DNA of 64,000 bases from Epiperipatus broadwayi (taxonomy: Eukaryota; Onychophora; Udeonychophora; Euonychophora; Peripatidae). The notes below the pieces were generated by a model that was given only the letters and a program-made list of their open reading frames with translations, made no database searches and had not been told where the DNA came from. The position numbers and the translations under genes are program-made. Shown piece by piece: positions 34,301-45,920 of the stretch. The stretch lies in contig JAQFVV010012423.1 of the NCBI GenBank assembly GCA_028023455.1, forward strand, positions 7,544,269-7,608,268, read 5' to 3'. Every line of letters begins with the position of its first letter. Position 1 is the stretch's first letter.

Positions 34301-35064
34301 TGATCTCAAAAACTGCATATTGTTTAGTGATCCTCATCCTAAAAATTATTAACTGATTCCTGTTTTTTAAAAACTGCATATTAATGACTGCATCTCACAT
34401 TTTAATAGTAATCACTACTTTTAGGAATATTAATTACTGACTTTCTCTTTTTTTTAATATTCATAATTACATCTCTTTTTAATAGTAATGAAAACATCTC
34501 TCTTTTCAATAGTAAAAAGCTGACTTCCTCAATATTGTTTCACTTGTTTTTATATTTTGAATTTCTGACCAAAAGGCCACCTGAAAATCCTGTTATCTTG
34601 AGATAAAGATCAAAGTTTCACAAGCTGATGGTCCTCAAGTCATTAACAAAATAAGATTAATAATTATTTATTCTATCTAAGCATTTCCTCTCCTTTCTTA
34701 AGATACAGATTACATAAAAAACAATTTGTAATCTATAGTCCATAGAAATATGTGTAAAAATGTCTATGTTTAAAAACAGCTGCACTGCACTTATTCTTTC
34801 ACACTCTTTTATACCTTTCTTACTAGTCTTTTATTTATTTTACAGCAGTAAAACCAAATAACTGAATATATTAATTATTTAATAAGAAAATAATATATCA
34901 AAATATCATTTCTTATACCATTCTTTCCATTCACTACTGCTTATCATTAATTATCTATAAACTATATAATAATAATCATGCACACAAATCTATATATAAT
35001 TTTTTTTCTTTTTTAATTAAAGAATATATATGTGTGTGTGAATGAAAACATATATGTATGTACA
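31334..35064 (-). repeat. Left copy of the 4-kb direct repeat (putative 3' LTR)
   Basis: From 31371 to 35064 it matches 37848-41842 nearly throughout, by eye in the mid-90% range with many small indels. It lacks a segment of about 230 bases that the right copy has at 38238-38470. It contains paired short frames (for example 32957-33142) that are conserved only because the DNA is duplicated. A partial 75-bp tandem repeat lies near 33565-33705. Confidence 0.9.
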
Positions 35065-35480
35065 TTTGCCTCACTCCCAGACAAAAAAAAATTCAGATAG
35101 TCTCTTATGGAACTACCTTCCTAAACAATTAACTAAATGCTATTGTCCAACCAGAATGATATTATTTATGACTATTCTCTTTGAACTATTAAACAAGTAT
35201 TTTACATGTATCATTTCTTACTAATTCCAGATCAACTTGCTATTGGAATCTTGCTTCTATTGATTATGGGTCTACTACTCTGCATTTGCTCATGGGAATT
35301 ATTTTCAGACCTACCTATGTTTGGTTTACTGGGGTTTCTGGTATAGTGTTGGCCTATGCAAGGACTGACATGGACTTCTTCATTGATCCATCTTTCAGCA
35401 ATTATTTTCATCATATCTAAGATTTTATGATGAATATATTTTTCTTGACAACACAGATATTTCTTAACATGGCCTAATAT
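35065..35480 (-). other. Internal region next to the putative PPT
   Basis: On the minus strand GTCTGGGAGTGAGGCAAA (35065-35082) abuts the left repeat and could be a PPT. A 60-codon frame at 35232-35414 contains EEVHVSPCIGQHYTRNPSKP. I do not recognise it; it may be the end of the gag-like protein. Confidence 0.4.
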
Positions 35481-36310
35481 AATCCTTCCTTGTTTTGTTA
35501 ATGTAACATTAGTCTTTGTGACTTTCTGTTATTTATATCCACTTTTAATGTCGTATGTAAGATACTCTCCATTTCTTCTCTGGAGGTTCTAGTTAGCTGC
35601 ACCATCATTTCCTGGATGTCTTTACTTAATCCATGGCTTAACATGCCTTGCCATTTCTTCAAATATTCAGACTTTGTAAATGCTTTTGAATTACAGCTAC
35701 CTTTAACTTGAAGGCATTAACTTTGCTGTAAACATCATCTTTCCTGAAATCAATCTATTTCTGTACAGCAGCTACCTTTAATTCCAAGGAATTAGCTTTG
35801 CTGAAAATATCTTTCCTGTGGTTAAACTTTTTCTATACAGCAGCTACCTTTAATTCTAAGTTATGGGTCTCACTGTATATATCCTCTTTGAAACTATTCT
35901 AAGCTGTTTCAATATTTTCACTTGACTTGGCTATAATCACACAACTCTTTACTTTGACATAACTCTTGACTTCTACCATACAAATATTTGCATTCCATTT
36001 CCTTTGACTTGCTGTCCATGCATTACTTATATTTTTTTTCATATTCTCTATTTTTTAGATTGTTGACTTATTTCTTGTTTTATTTCTTGAGATTGCTGAT
36101 CCAGTTTATTATCAAATTTCTGATTCATTTGGTTCATGTCTTGTGATTGCTGATCAAATCTCTGATTCATCTCTTGTGATTGCTGACTCATTTTCTGCTT
36201 TGTTTCATCTGACCAAATTGTGCCATAATAATTTGCAACCATTCTGGATGGCCTTGTTTTTCTACCTCTTCCATTCCTTCAGTGACTAATTCTTTCTCTT
36301 GCTCCATATT
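35480..36310 (-). pseudogene. Gag-like coiled-coil pseudogene
   Basis: On the minus strand a start near 36307 reads MEQEKELVTEG, EEVEKQGHPEWLQIIMAQFG and then, after a frameshift near 36200, a 60-residue frame (36048-36242) of Gln/Met-rich heptad-like repeats (QQSQEMNQ, QQSQDMNQ, QQSQEIKQ). Further on, three 27-residue repeats (35690-35870) share LELKVAAVQK. The layout resembles the N-terminal coiled coil of Gag proteins in some arthropod LTR elements; that is inference. Several stops and frameshifts. No zinc knuckle or protease is visible. Confidence 0.5.
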
Positions 36311-37796
36311 AATCTCTTCTCTACACTAGCTTCTAAAATTATAAAATATTTATATTCCTTATTTCAGCTTTGTTTTATTCTGCTCCTTGATCTCCTATAC
36401 ATCCAGAGTCAACACCTTTATCTATCCACCAATATACTTCAAAATTTCCAACACCACTAATTCTTAGCCATTATCTTGCTCAACCATCTATCTATATTTC
36501 AAGTGCCCCATATCAACCTAATTTCCATCATCACTTATTTTTACTTATATCTGATTGGCAAAATATAAGGTCATAGACCCTATTTAAAAAACCTTTATTT
36601 AGGAATAAGCTATTTCTATATTAGTGCACATTGTTTGTACCATCATTTATCTAGCTTTTCAATGCTTTCAGAAAACATAACTCTCCATTCCTAATTTAAT
36701 AAATTAAGCCAAAATAATTTATATAATACATATGCCTATATTTATAATAGAGTTCATACCCCAGTTATATACTCATCTATCCTCCTAGAGATCTGACAGA
36801 TATTGACAGCCAAAAGAATGATTAGCAATTCACCATCATGAGATAGATAAAAGAATTCAACCACAGCATTTAAAGCATACAATGCTCCCTGAACACTCAG
36901 ATGATCACCCCAATTCAGTCACTCTAAGCTACTACAACCCATGATAGTTTACTGCAAACACTGTTGCACCGTCCTGCTTACTTCCAAGTCTTAGGGGCTA
37001 TAATTCATAAAATACTGCCTTGCTTATCTTTAAAGTCTTGGAGGAACCTATTATATATCAGAAACAACTATGCCTTGCTCTCTTTGGAGTCTTAGAGGCT
37101 ATTATTATATATCAAAAAAACTATGCCTTGCTCTCTTTTGGAGTCTTAGAGGCTAAATCATGGCAGGACTACTGTTAACTGCTTCATGATAATTAATAAC
37201 ATATTATAATCTGGGTTGTAACAGTGAATGATATTAATCAATCAAAAGTGGCATGAACACATCACATCCTCAAGGCAATGACAAAAATTCTCCATCCATC
37301 ATCAAAAATGCAACCTAACCAACCAAACTCCAACAATCAAATATCCAATCCAACCTCCAAAATCATAGATTTTCTATAACATAAACTTTACAAATATGAA
37401 TAAAATTATTACTCTGTAATTTGATGCCATCAATACTTCTATGCCTATTTGGCAGCAATGCTATACTTCATTAACAAACAAAATATTTAAAAACAGTGCT
37501 ATTAATTTTATCACTTATAAGTTGTGATATCTATATAATTTTAAAATTGAAACTAAGCTGTTTAATGGCTGTATTTATTTATCATCATCAAAAAAATGCA
37601 ACAATAGTAATCACCATCATCTAAACATAAGGCCAAAATATTTCTCTATAATAAAAAAAAATTACACACAAAAATAATTTTCCTTTTTTTTTTTTAAACT
37701 ATACATCTGTCATCATTATATACTACACATCTCTCAGGTATGTGGCATATTTCAAGCCCTATTTGTCTTATTTGGAGCCCTAGTTGGCACACCATT
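36311..37796. other. Putative leader region with short tandem repeats
   Basis: No gene. At about 37012-37155 a unit of 60-70 bases containing 'ctatgccttgctctctttgg' and 'gagtcttagaggct' is repeated, two clear copies and one weaker. At 37777-37794, minus strand, the PBS-like TGGTGTGCCAACTAGGGC lies two bases from the right repeat. Confidence 0.45.
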
Positions 37797-40700
37797 TGTA
37801 ACTATAAAAAAAATTGAATATAATGTAATGATGATATATAATAGTCGCTATAATTTAAAAACTAAACAGGATATGCTCCAGTGGTTCTCCATTTGCAACC
37901 GAATAAAATTAAATGTGAAATGAATTTACTATGTTAGCTGATATACTATTTATAAGTAAAGGAGGATGACGCTAACAGATGAATAAGAACATATACATAT
38001 CATGTTTATAGTTGGGTGTCTATTTGTAACTAATTAAATATAACACCATAGCCCATTTGCAACTATCATAAACATTAATTTAGTTACGCTAATAATGAAA
38101 TAAATAAATTATTGCATTTCTCAACACACAAAATAAAATAAAAATTAATCACTTTCATCATTTAAGATTTAAAATATTTTGATATTGGGGAAGTCATTTC
38201 AACTAAGAAAATATATTAGCCATTGTCATCAGATAAACAAATATTACACATAGCAACTGAATAAAATTACTGTGAAATCCATGGAGTGCATTACACTTAT
38301 CTCCAATAATAGGTTCTTTTAACAAAGAATCCTTCTCATTTCTCTTTCCATATATATAAGACCATTCATGGTCACATGCACATACTGGTGCTATTTATAA
38401 TAACTTATAAAAAAAAATTAAAGAAAGTTAATAAGTTGAAAAGGGACTTAATCACTTTTATTCAGCTTAGCTAATTACAAGTGTTTCCCATGGGCGCCAC
38501 TAGATTGATTGCAATCTAGTTAAATATTATCTGTGCATAGTGTACTGAATTCAAACTCATTCGGCACATTTTTTTTACTACACATTACTTAGATGACTAA
38601 CGAACAACAACAACAAAAAATGACATTCTTATGTTTTATCCTTATCAATAAAATTATAAGATCCCAATACTAAAATTTATATATCCAATACTCTTATAGA
38701 TATTACCAGCTCAGTTTAAGTATATTGATGAAAAGATGCAGATATACTCTTATTAATGGCTTCCAAACAAACATAGTGAAGACCATTATTTATGTATATG
38801 GCCATTAAATTAGTTGCTTACTTTACTTAAATATCTTAATATAATGATGATGATGATACCATCCATAGCTTTATAATGAACTCACAACAATAAATTTATC
38901 TTTTTAAACTTATAGGCACTTCTAAAAATCATCCTATGTTAAATGGGGATTTAAATATAACAATCACTAGCATTTATATATGTTTATGGTTATTTACTCA
39001 AAATACTTTTATAGTTAAAACTAGGATTCAATAATACCAGTGATGATAAATGATCATCATGATTCTCTACACATGATATTCAACTTTCTATAAACCCCAT
39101 TTACTAAACATATTATTTTTTTAAGATTTGATTTAATGATTATTACTTAATCAATGATGATGGTGATCATAACTCTTGAGTACAACATAATTTTAGCCTT
39201 CTATTATTAACCTTAATTACTAAAAAAAACTTGGTTATGTATCAAGTGCATTCCTTAAACATCCATAAATGTAAATCAATATTCTATGCTTGCTTAACAT
39301 TTGTGAGTGATGATGATCATTTAAAATGATAGAATCAAGACAAGAAAAATACATTTTTAATAATAAGTCATAAACCAAATATGATATAATTATATTTATT
39401 AACACTTTTTTTTTATAAACTAAATTAATAAATGTACAATTGACTTTATTAAATATATATAATTAAACAAAATATCTTATTACTATATGCATAACCAACT
39501 AACTTTATATATCTGCTTTTTCTTTGTTACTACATATTTTGAAATAAGTTAGCTCAAAATGAGATTAGAAAAAAAAATACTTCATTGAATGCTTATTTAA
39601 GACTTTCCTTACTTATTACATATCACAAAAGTAAATTTCATTTATGTAATGTGTGTGTTTCTTCACTTTTATACATATGTGAAGCCCTGCTCTCTTCAAT
39701 TTGCTATATTTAAATTAACTATGCATAACCTATTCTTGATGGGTTTGTATAAGCAGTCACACACGCACACACTCTGTGATATGTCAACATATATATTTAA
39801 AATGTGTACCTCTATATTATGGGTTATTACATAAATCACATATATAAAAAAATATTATTGCAACCTTGAGTAACAAAATAAATAATAAAAAAAACATTAT
39901 CAAGCTTATATTGATAGGTTGAACAATATTAATAAAAAACATTTTAGTATAGCAATATATAATAATAATAAAAAATCAAAATAATAAAAAAACTGTGTTT
40001 ACTGAATTTAAATTGTGTGTATATATTGTGAGGTAGTGTTGAGAATAACATAATCGATAAATAAACTCTTAATGTTTCTGTATCAAAAGAAAAAAATAAA
40101 ATGCTTGACTTTAGAAATTAAAGTTTACTTTTAATAAGTAAATAAGAAAAATTTGATACTTAAAATTTAAATTTACCTGATCCATTTTTCAGTTTTTTAT
40201 TAATGTCCCAGGCTTTACATTTTCAGACCTCTTTCCCATTTATAGCTTCCACAGGTTGGTTTGGATTGTTTCTACCATTTTTTAAAAAAAAAGAGTTATT
40301 GCAAATACTTTTGGATAAATATGAATTAGTTGGTTTACTTGATCCTACCATTTCAAAAAGAGTTATTGTAGATACTTCTTGATAAATATGAATTGGTTGT
40401 CCTTCTCTTTCTTCCTCTTCTCCCTCCATTCAGAAATGGTGATCCTTTAATAGGCCAGGAGACAAAAAAAGAAAACCTCTCAGATAGCATCTGTGGTTAG
40501 ATTTTGAATTTGGCCATTCTTTGGTTGGATTTGAATTTGGCCATTCTTTGGTTATTAAGGACTTTTATATGAGTCCACAGATAGACCAGTGATTTAACCC
40601 ATATTGTAGGATTTCAAAGAACTGAAACAGTGAGTTCAGCACAGCATCCTGATTATTTCCTTCATAGCCAAAAAATATATTAATACCATTTTTTCAGAAT

Positions 40701-41842
40701 TTTTAATAACTTCCTCCAAGAAATTCAATTTTGTTCCATTTCTCTATATTAATCTTGCTGTGAATTACTTATGTATGTGCACCTCTTCTTCTATATTGAC
40801 TTTAAAACAAGAGTCTTTTTTTCTCTTCTTTAATTTTTAAAGAGAAAATTAAAAAAATCAATAGCTCATACTAAGCTTTAAAAAAAAGAAAACTGGTCAT
40901 CTCTTTTCTTTTTAGTTTAAAATGACTGCACATTCTTAATATTATTAACTGATTGCCATTCTTAAAAATGGTTAAGTGATTGCCTTCAAAACTGCATCTT
41001 GTTCAGTGATTTTCCTTCTTAAAATTATTAACTGATCTCTCAAAAATGGTGTATTGTTTAGTGATCCTCATCCTAAAAATTATTAAGTGATTCCTGTTTT
41101 TTAAAAACTGCATATTAATGACTACATCTCTTGTTTTAATAGTAATCACTACTTTTAGGAATATTAATGACTGACTTTTTTTTTTAATATTCATAACTAC
41201 GTCTCTTTTTAATAGTAATGACTACATCTCTTTTCAATAGTAAAAAGCTGACTTCCTCAATATTGTTTCACTTGTTTTTATATTTTGAATTTCTGACCAA
41301 AAGGCCACCTGCAAATCCTGTTATCTTGAGATAAAGATCAAAGTTTCACAACCTGATGGTCCTCAAGTCATTAACAAAAAAAGATTAATAATTATTTATT
41401 CTGTCTAAGCATTTCCTCTTCTTTCTTAACATAATCTAAGATACAGATTACATAAAAAAAAACAGTTTGTAATCTATAGTCCATAGAAATATCTGTAAAA
41501 AAATGTCTATGTTTAAAAACAGCTGCACTCATTCTTTCACACTCTTTTACACATGTACCTAGTTTATCTACTAATTGTTTTCATACTTTTCTTTCTAGTC
41601 TTTATTTTATTTTACAGAAGTAAAACCAAATAACTGAATATATTAATTATGTAATAAGAAAATAATATATCAAAATATCATTTCTTATAACATTCTTTCC
41701 ATTCACTACTGTTTATCATTAATTATCTATAAACTATATAATAATAATCGCACACATAAATCTATATATAAAAGAATTTTTTTTTCTTTTTTAATTAAAG
41801 AATATATATGTGTGTGGGAATGAAAACATATATGTATGTACA
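37797..41842 (-). repeat. Right copy of the 4-kb direct repeat (putative 5' LTR)
   Basis: It matches the left copy from 37848 to 41842. Extra sequence at 38238-38470 is either an insertion here or a deletion at 31757 in the left copy. It carries the frame 40223-40429 (minus, starting MEGEEEEREG), whose counterpart in the left copy is frameshifted; no function is implied. Confidence 0.9.
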
Positions 41843-41910
41843 ATATATATATGAAAAGAAATCAAGGCATACATCATGTGTCTTAATTTAATAAGCTTGT
41901 ACTACAAATG

Positions 41911-42665
41911 TTATATAATGAGTGTGAATAGCTCTTAACAAGCTTTTCAAAATATCCCTATCCCTAAACCAATTTCTAGCTGTTGGCTTTTGTCAGTGAG
42001 GCACTAGGACAGTGTTCTTCAACCCTTGGTCCACGGCCCGGCACTGGGCCACGGAACTTTTCTGCAGATCCGCGTGCTAGACAGGCAGTAAAAAGTTTGT
42101 AATAATAAATAATAAGAGTTTAAACTTTTAATTAATATAGCCAATTTTTATTTATTTTTTCATCTCATTTTTACCCAATTAAAAAAAAAAAGAAAACAGA
42201 ACGAAAACAAAATCTAATTAATCATTCATAAATTAATTTGTTTTTCTAGTTATCACAGATGTTTATTGGGAAGGGGGGTAAATTAATTTTTTTATTACTT
42301 TTCTAAAAAAAATTAAAAAAAAGTTTTTTATTATATAAACTCCATATATATAAAAAACTTTATCTTATATATTTAACATTGTTGTTTTGATCAGTTATAA
42401 CAATTATGTTTATCTTTAAGAAAATTTATCTATAGACTTCTGCCGGTCTGCGAAATCTTATCCTTATTTTTGCTGGTCTGCGGGACCTTATCCTTATTTT
42501 TACCAGTCCGCAGGTGTGAAAAGGTTGAAGACCACTGCACTAGGATATTCAGATATTAGATCTCCAGGAGCCTCACTGTTGAAAGCCAACAGTGAGAAAC
42601 TGGTCTGGGGATAGGGACATTCAGAAAAGCTTGTTAAGAGCTATTCACATTCATTATGTAATATA
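41911..42665. repeat. Fold-back family 1 copy, split by a hAT MITE
   Basis: The left arm 41911-42009 ('gaatagctcttaacaagctt', 'ctagctgttggcttttgtca') is the reverse complement of the right arm 42538-42665 ('tgaaagccaacagtgagaaa', 'aagcttgttaagagctattc'). The centre 'cctcactgttgaaagcc...gaaactggtctgggga' is a divergent form of the family-1 core. The MITE at 42010-42537 lies near the fold point. Confidence 0.75.
42010..42537. mobile_element. hAT MITE, 528 bp
   Basis: Terminal inverted repeats CAGTGTTCTTCAACCCTTGG and, from the other end, CAGTGGTCTTCAACCTTTTC. A perfect 8-bp target duplication CACTAGGA lies at 42002-42009 and 42538-42545. Inside, GC-richer subterminal repeats (a 'ctgcgg/aa' motif three times at 42440-42515) and AT-rich filler. 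No transposase. Confidence 0.92.
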
Positions 42666-42687
42666 TATAGTAATAGTATATACATAG

Positions 42688-43352
42688 TGTTATGTTTGGT
42701 CTGGATTACAGACCCAACCTACAGAAAATAATACTAATATAAGTATTACAATTAATATATTTATTATATCTACACACACACACACACACGCATATATATA
42801 TATATATATATATAATACAATACACAGTATATATACAAGAGAATATTTACAATGTTGAACATTGTAGCTTAATGTAAACTCTGGGTTCAGCCTACCACTT
42901 CCAGCTATGCCTGGTAGCTTGCCTCAAGGGTAGGGTGTATAGGTTTTCCAGCTGTACAAGACAGCTTGCCTTGAGCCAACAGTAGTCTTAGCAGCATCCA
43001 GTCTCTGTGGGACTTGCCTAGCTGCATAGACTAAATAGCATAGTGCTATCAATGGGAATACTTGCTGCTGTTCAGATTAGCAGAGCTTCCCTGGAAGAAT
43101 GCGAACAGTCTTTCAGGTTAGACAGACGTTCTACTCTGATTCTCACAAAAGGTTGACTATTTATAGCCAGATCCCTGATGTTATTGAAAACTTTTGGATT
43201 CAGCAAGCACCATTGCTTATTGGCCTGTAATAATCATTGGCTATGTTTTATCTATACATCAGCTTATTGGCCTGTGGCAAATAATGCTTAATCCGATCAG
43301 ATAAGGAGGCCTCTGGAATAGTCCACTTCTGAGAGAAGGAAGAACTATAACA
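42688..43352. repeat. Solo LTR, 665 bp
   Basis: It starts TGTTATGTTTGG and ends GAACTATAACA, giving TG...CA ends with a perfect 6-bp inverted repeat TGTTAT/ATAACA. The 5-bp target duplication CATAG lies at 42683-42687 and 43353-43357. It carries a (CA)n(TA)n microsatellite at 42773-42815 and a TATTTATAG box near 43160. It does not match the Gypsy LTR at 9423. A solo LTR arises by recombination between the two LTRs of an element. Confidence 0.78.
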
Positions 43353-43674
43353 CATAGTGTATGCACAGGTGATGCCATGATATCAATGAATAATATCTCT
43401 GTTTTTACAGAGCATAAAAAATGAGCAAATGCAAGCAATATATAAGTATTAAACATACACATCACTAACAATTAATCATTAAGAGTCATCAGCCATTTTT
43501 TGTGACTAGAATTAAAAGAAGTAATCTATCAAATGTAGGCTAATCATCATCTAGCCTGGGGATGGGCAAACTGCAGTCTGCTCAGAGGTTCTATCCAGCC
43601 TGCTGCAGATTTTAAAACAATAGTATAGAAATTTTCAATTTCAACGTTTTAAAAAAATTTAATTTAAGCCTGTG

Positions 43675-43800
43675 TTCCATTTTTTGAATATGCAAAAATT
43701 TCTATAAAAATTTGAATATTTTTTGCATATGCAAAATATAGTTATGAGAATTTATGTAGAAATTGATTTAAAAACTTTTGCATATGCAAAAAATGGAACT
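43675..43800. repeat. Small inverted-repeat insertion, about 125 bp
   Basis: The left arm 'gttccattttttgaatatgc' and the right arm 'gcatatgcaaaaaatggaac' are near-perfect reverse complements that bound about 125 bases of AT-rich DNA inside the hAT 5' region. Confidence 0.65.
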
Positions 43801-44150
43801 CTCCCTAATAAATATGTGTAAAATTATTAAAATATACTTATTTGCTTTTATATTTAAATTCAAAAATAAATACAAGATTTTGAAAGAAGAATTTGAATTT
43901 ACTGATACAAGTTTTTATTAATGACAACAGAAGTTCTAATACTTGTCCACATGACCACATCAAATAACAGTAGTAGGTTTAGGAATATGTGCAAAGTAGG
44001 AAACTATCATTGAATGGAAAGATACCAACACATTCCCATTTTGTAAATGTTGAATGCTAGTGTCATGGTGTCAAAATTATTAAAAAGTAGTATTGTTGTT
44101 AGTACTTTTTAATTTTATTGTGGATATTCATAAAATATTTCACCCCCAAA

Positions 44151-45851
44151 ATGTCTACTAAAAATGTAAAGTTGATTGAGAATGCCATGGTTTTAAAAAT
44201 GAATGGACCTGGAAGTACTTTTTTATAGTTGTAAAGGATAAATCACTGTGTCTCATCTGCAATGAAACCATAGCGGTCTTCAAAGAATACATTTCCCACC
44301 ATTTCACTTCTAAGAATAAAAAATCCAATTATGAAGCAATGTCTGAATATGAAAGGAAACAGAAAGCAGAAGATCACAAAAAATTATCAAGTCACCAAAA
44401 TCTTTTTTAAGAAAATAAATAGTTCTCAAAAAGCAGCTACACATGCAGGTTAGATTGTAGCATACAATATTGCTAAAAGTAATAAAACTCTCTCTGATGA
44501 GGAGTTTGTTAAACCTTATATGTTCCAAGTTTGTGATGTTTTATGTCCTGACAAGAAAAAGGATTTTGAAATTGTAAGCTTATCTTGAAAAACTGTGACT
44601 TCTAGAGTCGAAGCCATAAATAAAAATCTGATATCTCGGAGTCAAAGATTGTTCAATTTAAATTCTGCTCATTACTATGGATGAAAGCAATGATATAAAT
44701 GATACTGCTCAACTAGTATTATTTACAAGAGGTGTTGATGAAAACTTTTCTATTGCTAAGAAATTGGCTTGTGTATGATCATTAAAAAGAACAACATTTT
44801 CATGAATTTCTGGAAGGGCTGATGGAGCACAAAGTATGATAGGGAAAATATCCTGGGAACAATATTGTCTTTCGACATTGCATTATAAATCAAGATGCCT
44901 TGAGTAAAAACTTGTGCTTGAAGTAATTGTGAAGCTTGTAAATATTATTTGATCTTGTGAAATTACTTTCAGACAATTTTTGGATTTTTTTGAGTTCATG
45001 CAATCTGAATACTCTGATGTGCTGTATTACATGAAAGTAAGGTGGTTTAGTGCAGGCTGCATCTTCGAGTGAGTTTGGCAGTTGAAAGATGAGATAGTGT
45101 CATTATTTCATGAGAAACAGTGATCTGTGGAGTGCAAAATGTTGGAAGATACAGCTTGGCTTTTGAACTTTGCATTTTTTTCAGATTATCTTTGTCACAT
45201 GAACCAGATGAATATCAAAATGCAAGGAAAAAATCAATGTATCGACAATATCTGGGGCCATCTCAGAGGTTTTATATGACAACATATTCTGTTTGCTAAT
45301 CAGATCACTAAGAATGACTTGTCTTACTTCTCAAGATTAAATTGAATAGCTCCAATAAATAAAGATAAGCTTAAGAGCTATGAAGATGATCTGAGAAAAC
45401 TTCAATGCTATTGAAAAAGACTTGAAATTATTTCAGCATGCCTTTTAATGTTGACTGTGCAGTAGTAAGATCAGACTTGCAGTTTAAATTAATTGAATTG
45501 CAATCTAACAATCACCTCAAACAGTTGTTTCTCAATGTCCCAAAATTAGAGTTCTACAAGTCTTTGTTGAAATCAAGTTTCTCAAATCTGATATCTCATG
45601 CCTAGAAAGTTAGCGGTTTGATTCATCCTATATATGTAAATAGATGTTTTCTACATAGAAACATTGAGAAGAGTTGTATTAGAAACAGACTATCAGATAA
45701 GCATTTAAGTTCCCTTCTCAGAATCAGTACATCCCAGTTCGAAACAGATTATGAAGAACTTTTAGAAATGCAGTCAAGCTTCATTCATCGCATTAATATT
45801 AAAGAAATTTTCAAAATATACTCTTTTTCGAGTCTTTTTTGCATTTTATAA
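44151..45851 (+). pseudogene. hAT transposase with BED finger, degraded
   Basis: Starts MSTKNVKLIENAM, then after a frameshift near 44225 a BED-type zinc-finger stretch (VVKDKSLCLICNETIAVFKE, then a His pair, 44229-44380) typical of ZBED5/GTF2IRD2-like hAT transposases. The middle is full of stops. The last frame (45618-45851) contains LSDKHLSSLLRISTSQFETD, the hAT dimerisation motif near the C-terminus. It would have bound the TIRs and catalysed excision; it is now clearly inactive. Confidence 0.85.
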
Positions 45852-45920
45852 TAAATTATATTGGCTTGCCAATTTTTTTTTTTTTTTTGGCCCACTCCTA
45901 AAAAAGTTTGCTCATCACTG

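Larger units (their letters stand above)
31334..41842 (-). mobile_element. Putative giant-LTR (LARD-like) retrotransposon, non-autonomous
   Basis: Two direct repeats of 3731 and 4046 bp flank a 2.7-kb centre. In minus orientation the repeats start TGTACATACA and end GTTACA (TG...CA with a TGTA/TACA inverted end). A purine-rich GGGAGTGAGGCAAA precedes the left repeat. TGGTGTGCCAACTAGGGC lies two bases after the right repeat, where a PBS would be. ATAT repeats flank both outer ends, so a short target duplication is possible but not provable. The centre holds a gag-like coiled-coil pseudogene on the same strand and no pol. The first 45-60 bases of the two repeats align poorly, so a plain segmental duplication remains possible. 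Confidence 0.5.
43559..45920 (+). mobile_element. hAT transposon, nearly full length, dead
   Basis: Left end TGGGGATGGGCAAACTGC and right end read backwards CAGTGATGAGCAAACTTTTT are hAT-type inverted repeats. Flanks CATCTAG and CATTCTAG form an imperfect 8-bp duplication. Between them lies a degraded plus-strand transposase (44151-45851). A small hairpin insertion sits at 43675-43800. Confidence 0.8.

Noticed and set aside
32957-39834. Conserved 61-codon frames at 32957-33142 and 39649-39834
   Set aside because: They look like a conserved small gene, but both lie at the same place in the 4-kb duplication, so identity comes from the DNA duplication. No motif or codon bias supports coding.
40223-40429. 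68-codon minus-strand frame starting MEGEEEEREG
   Set aside because: The counterpart in the left repeat is frameshifted, and the frame covers a short tandem repeat; no protein family was recognised.
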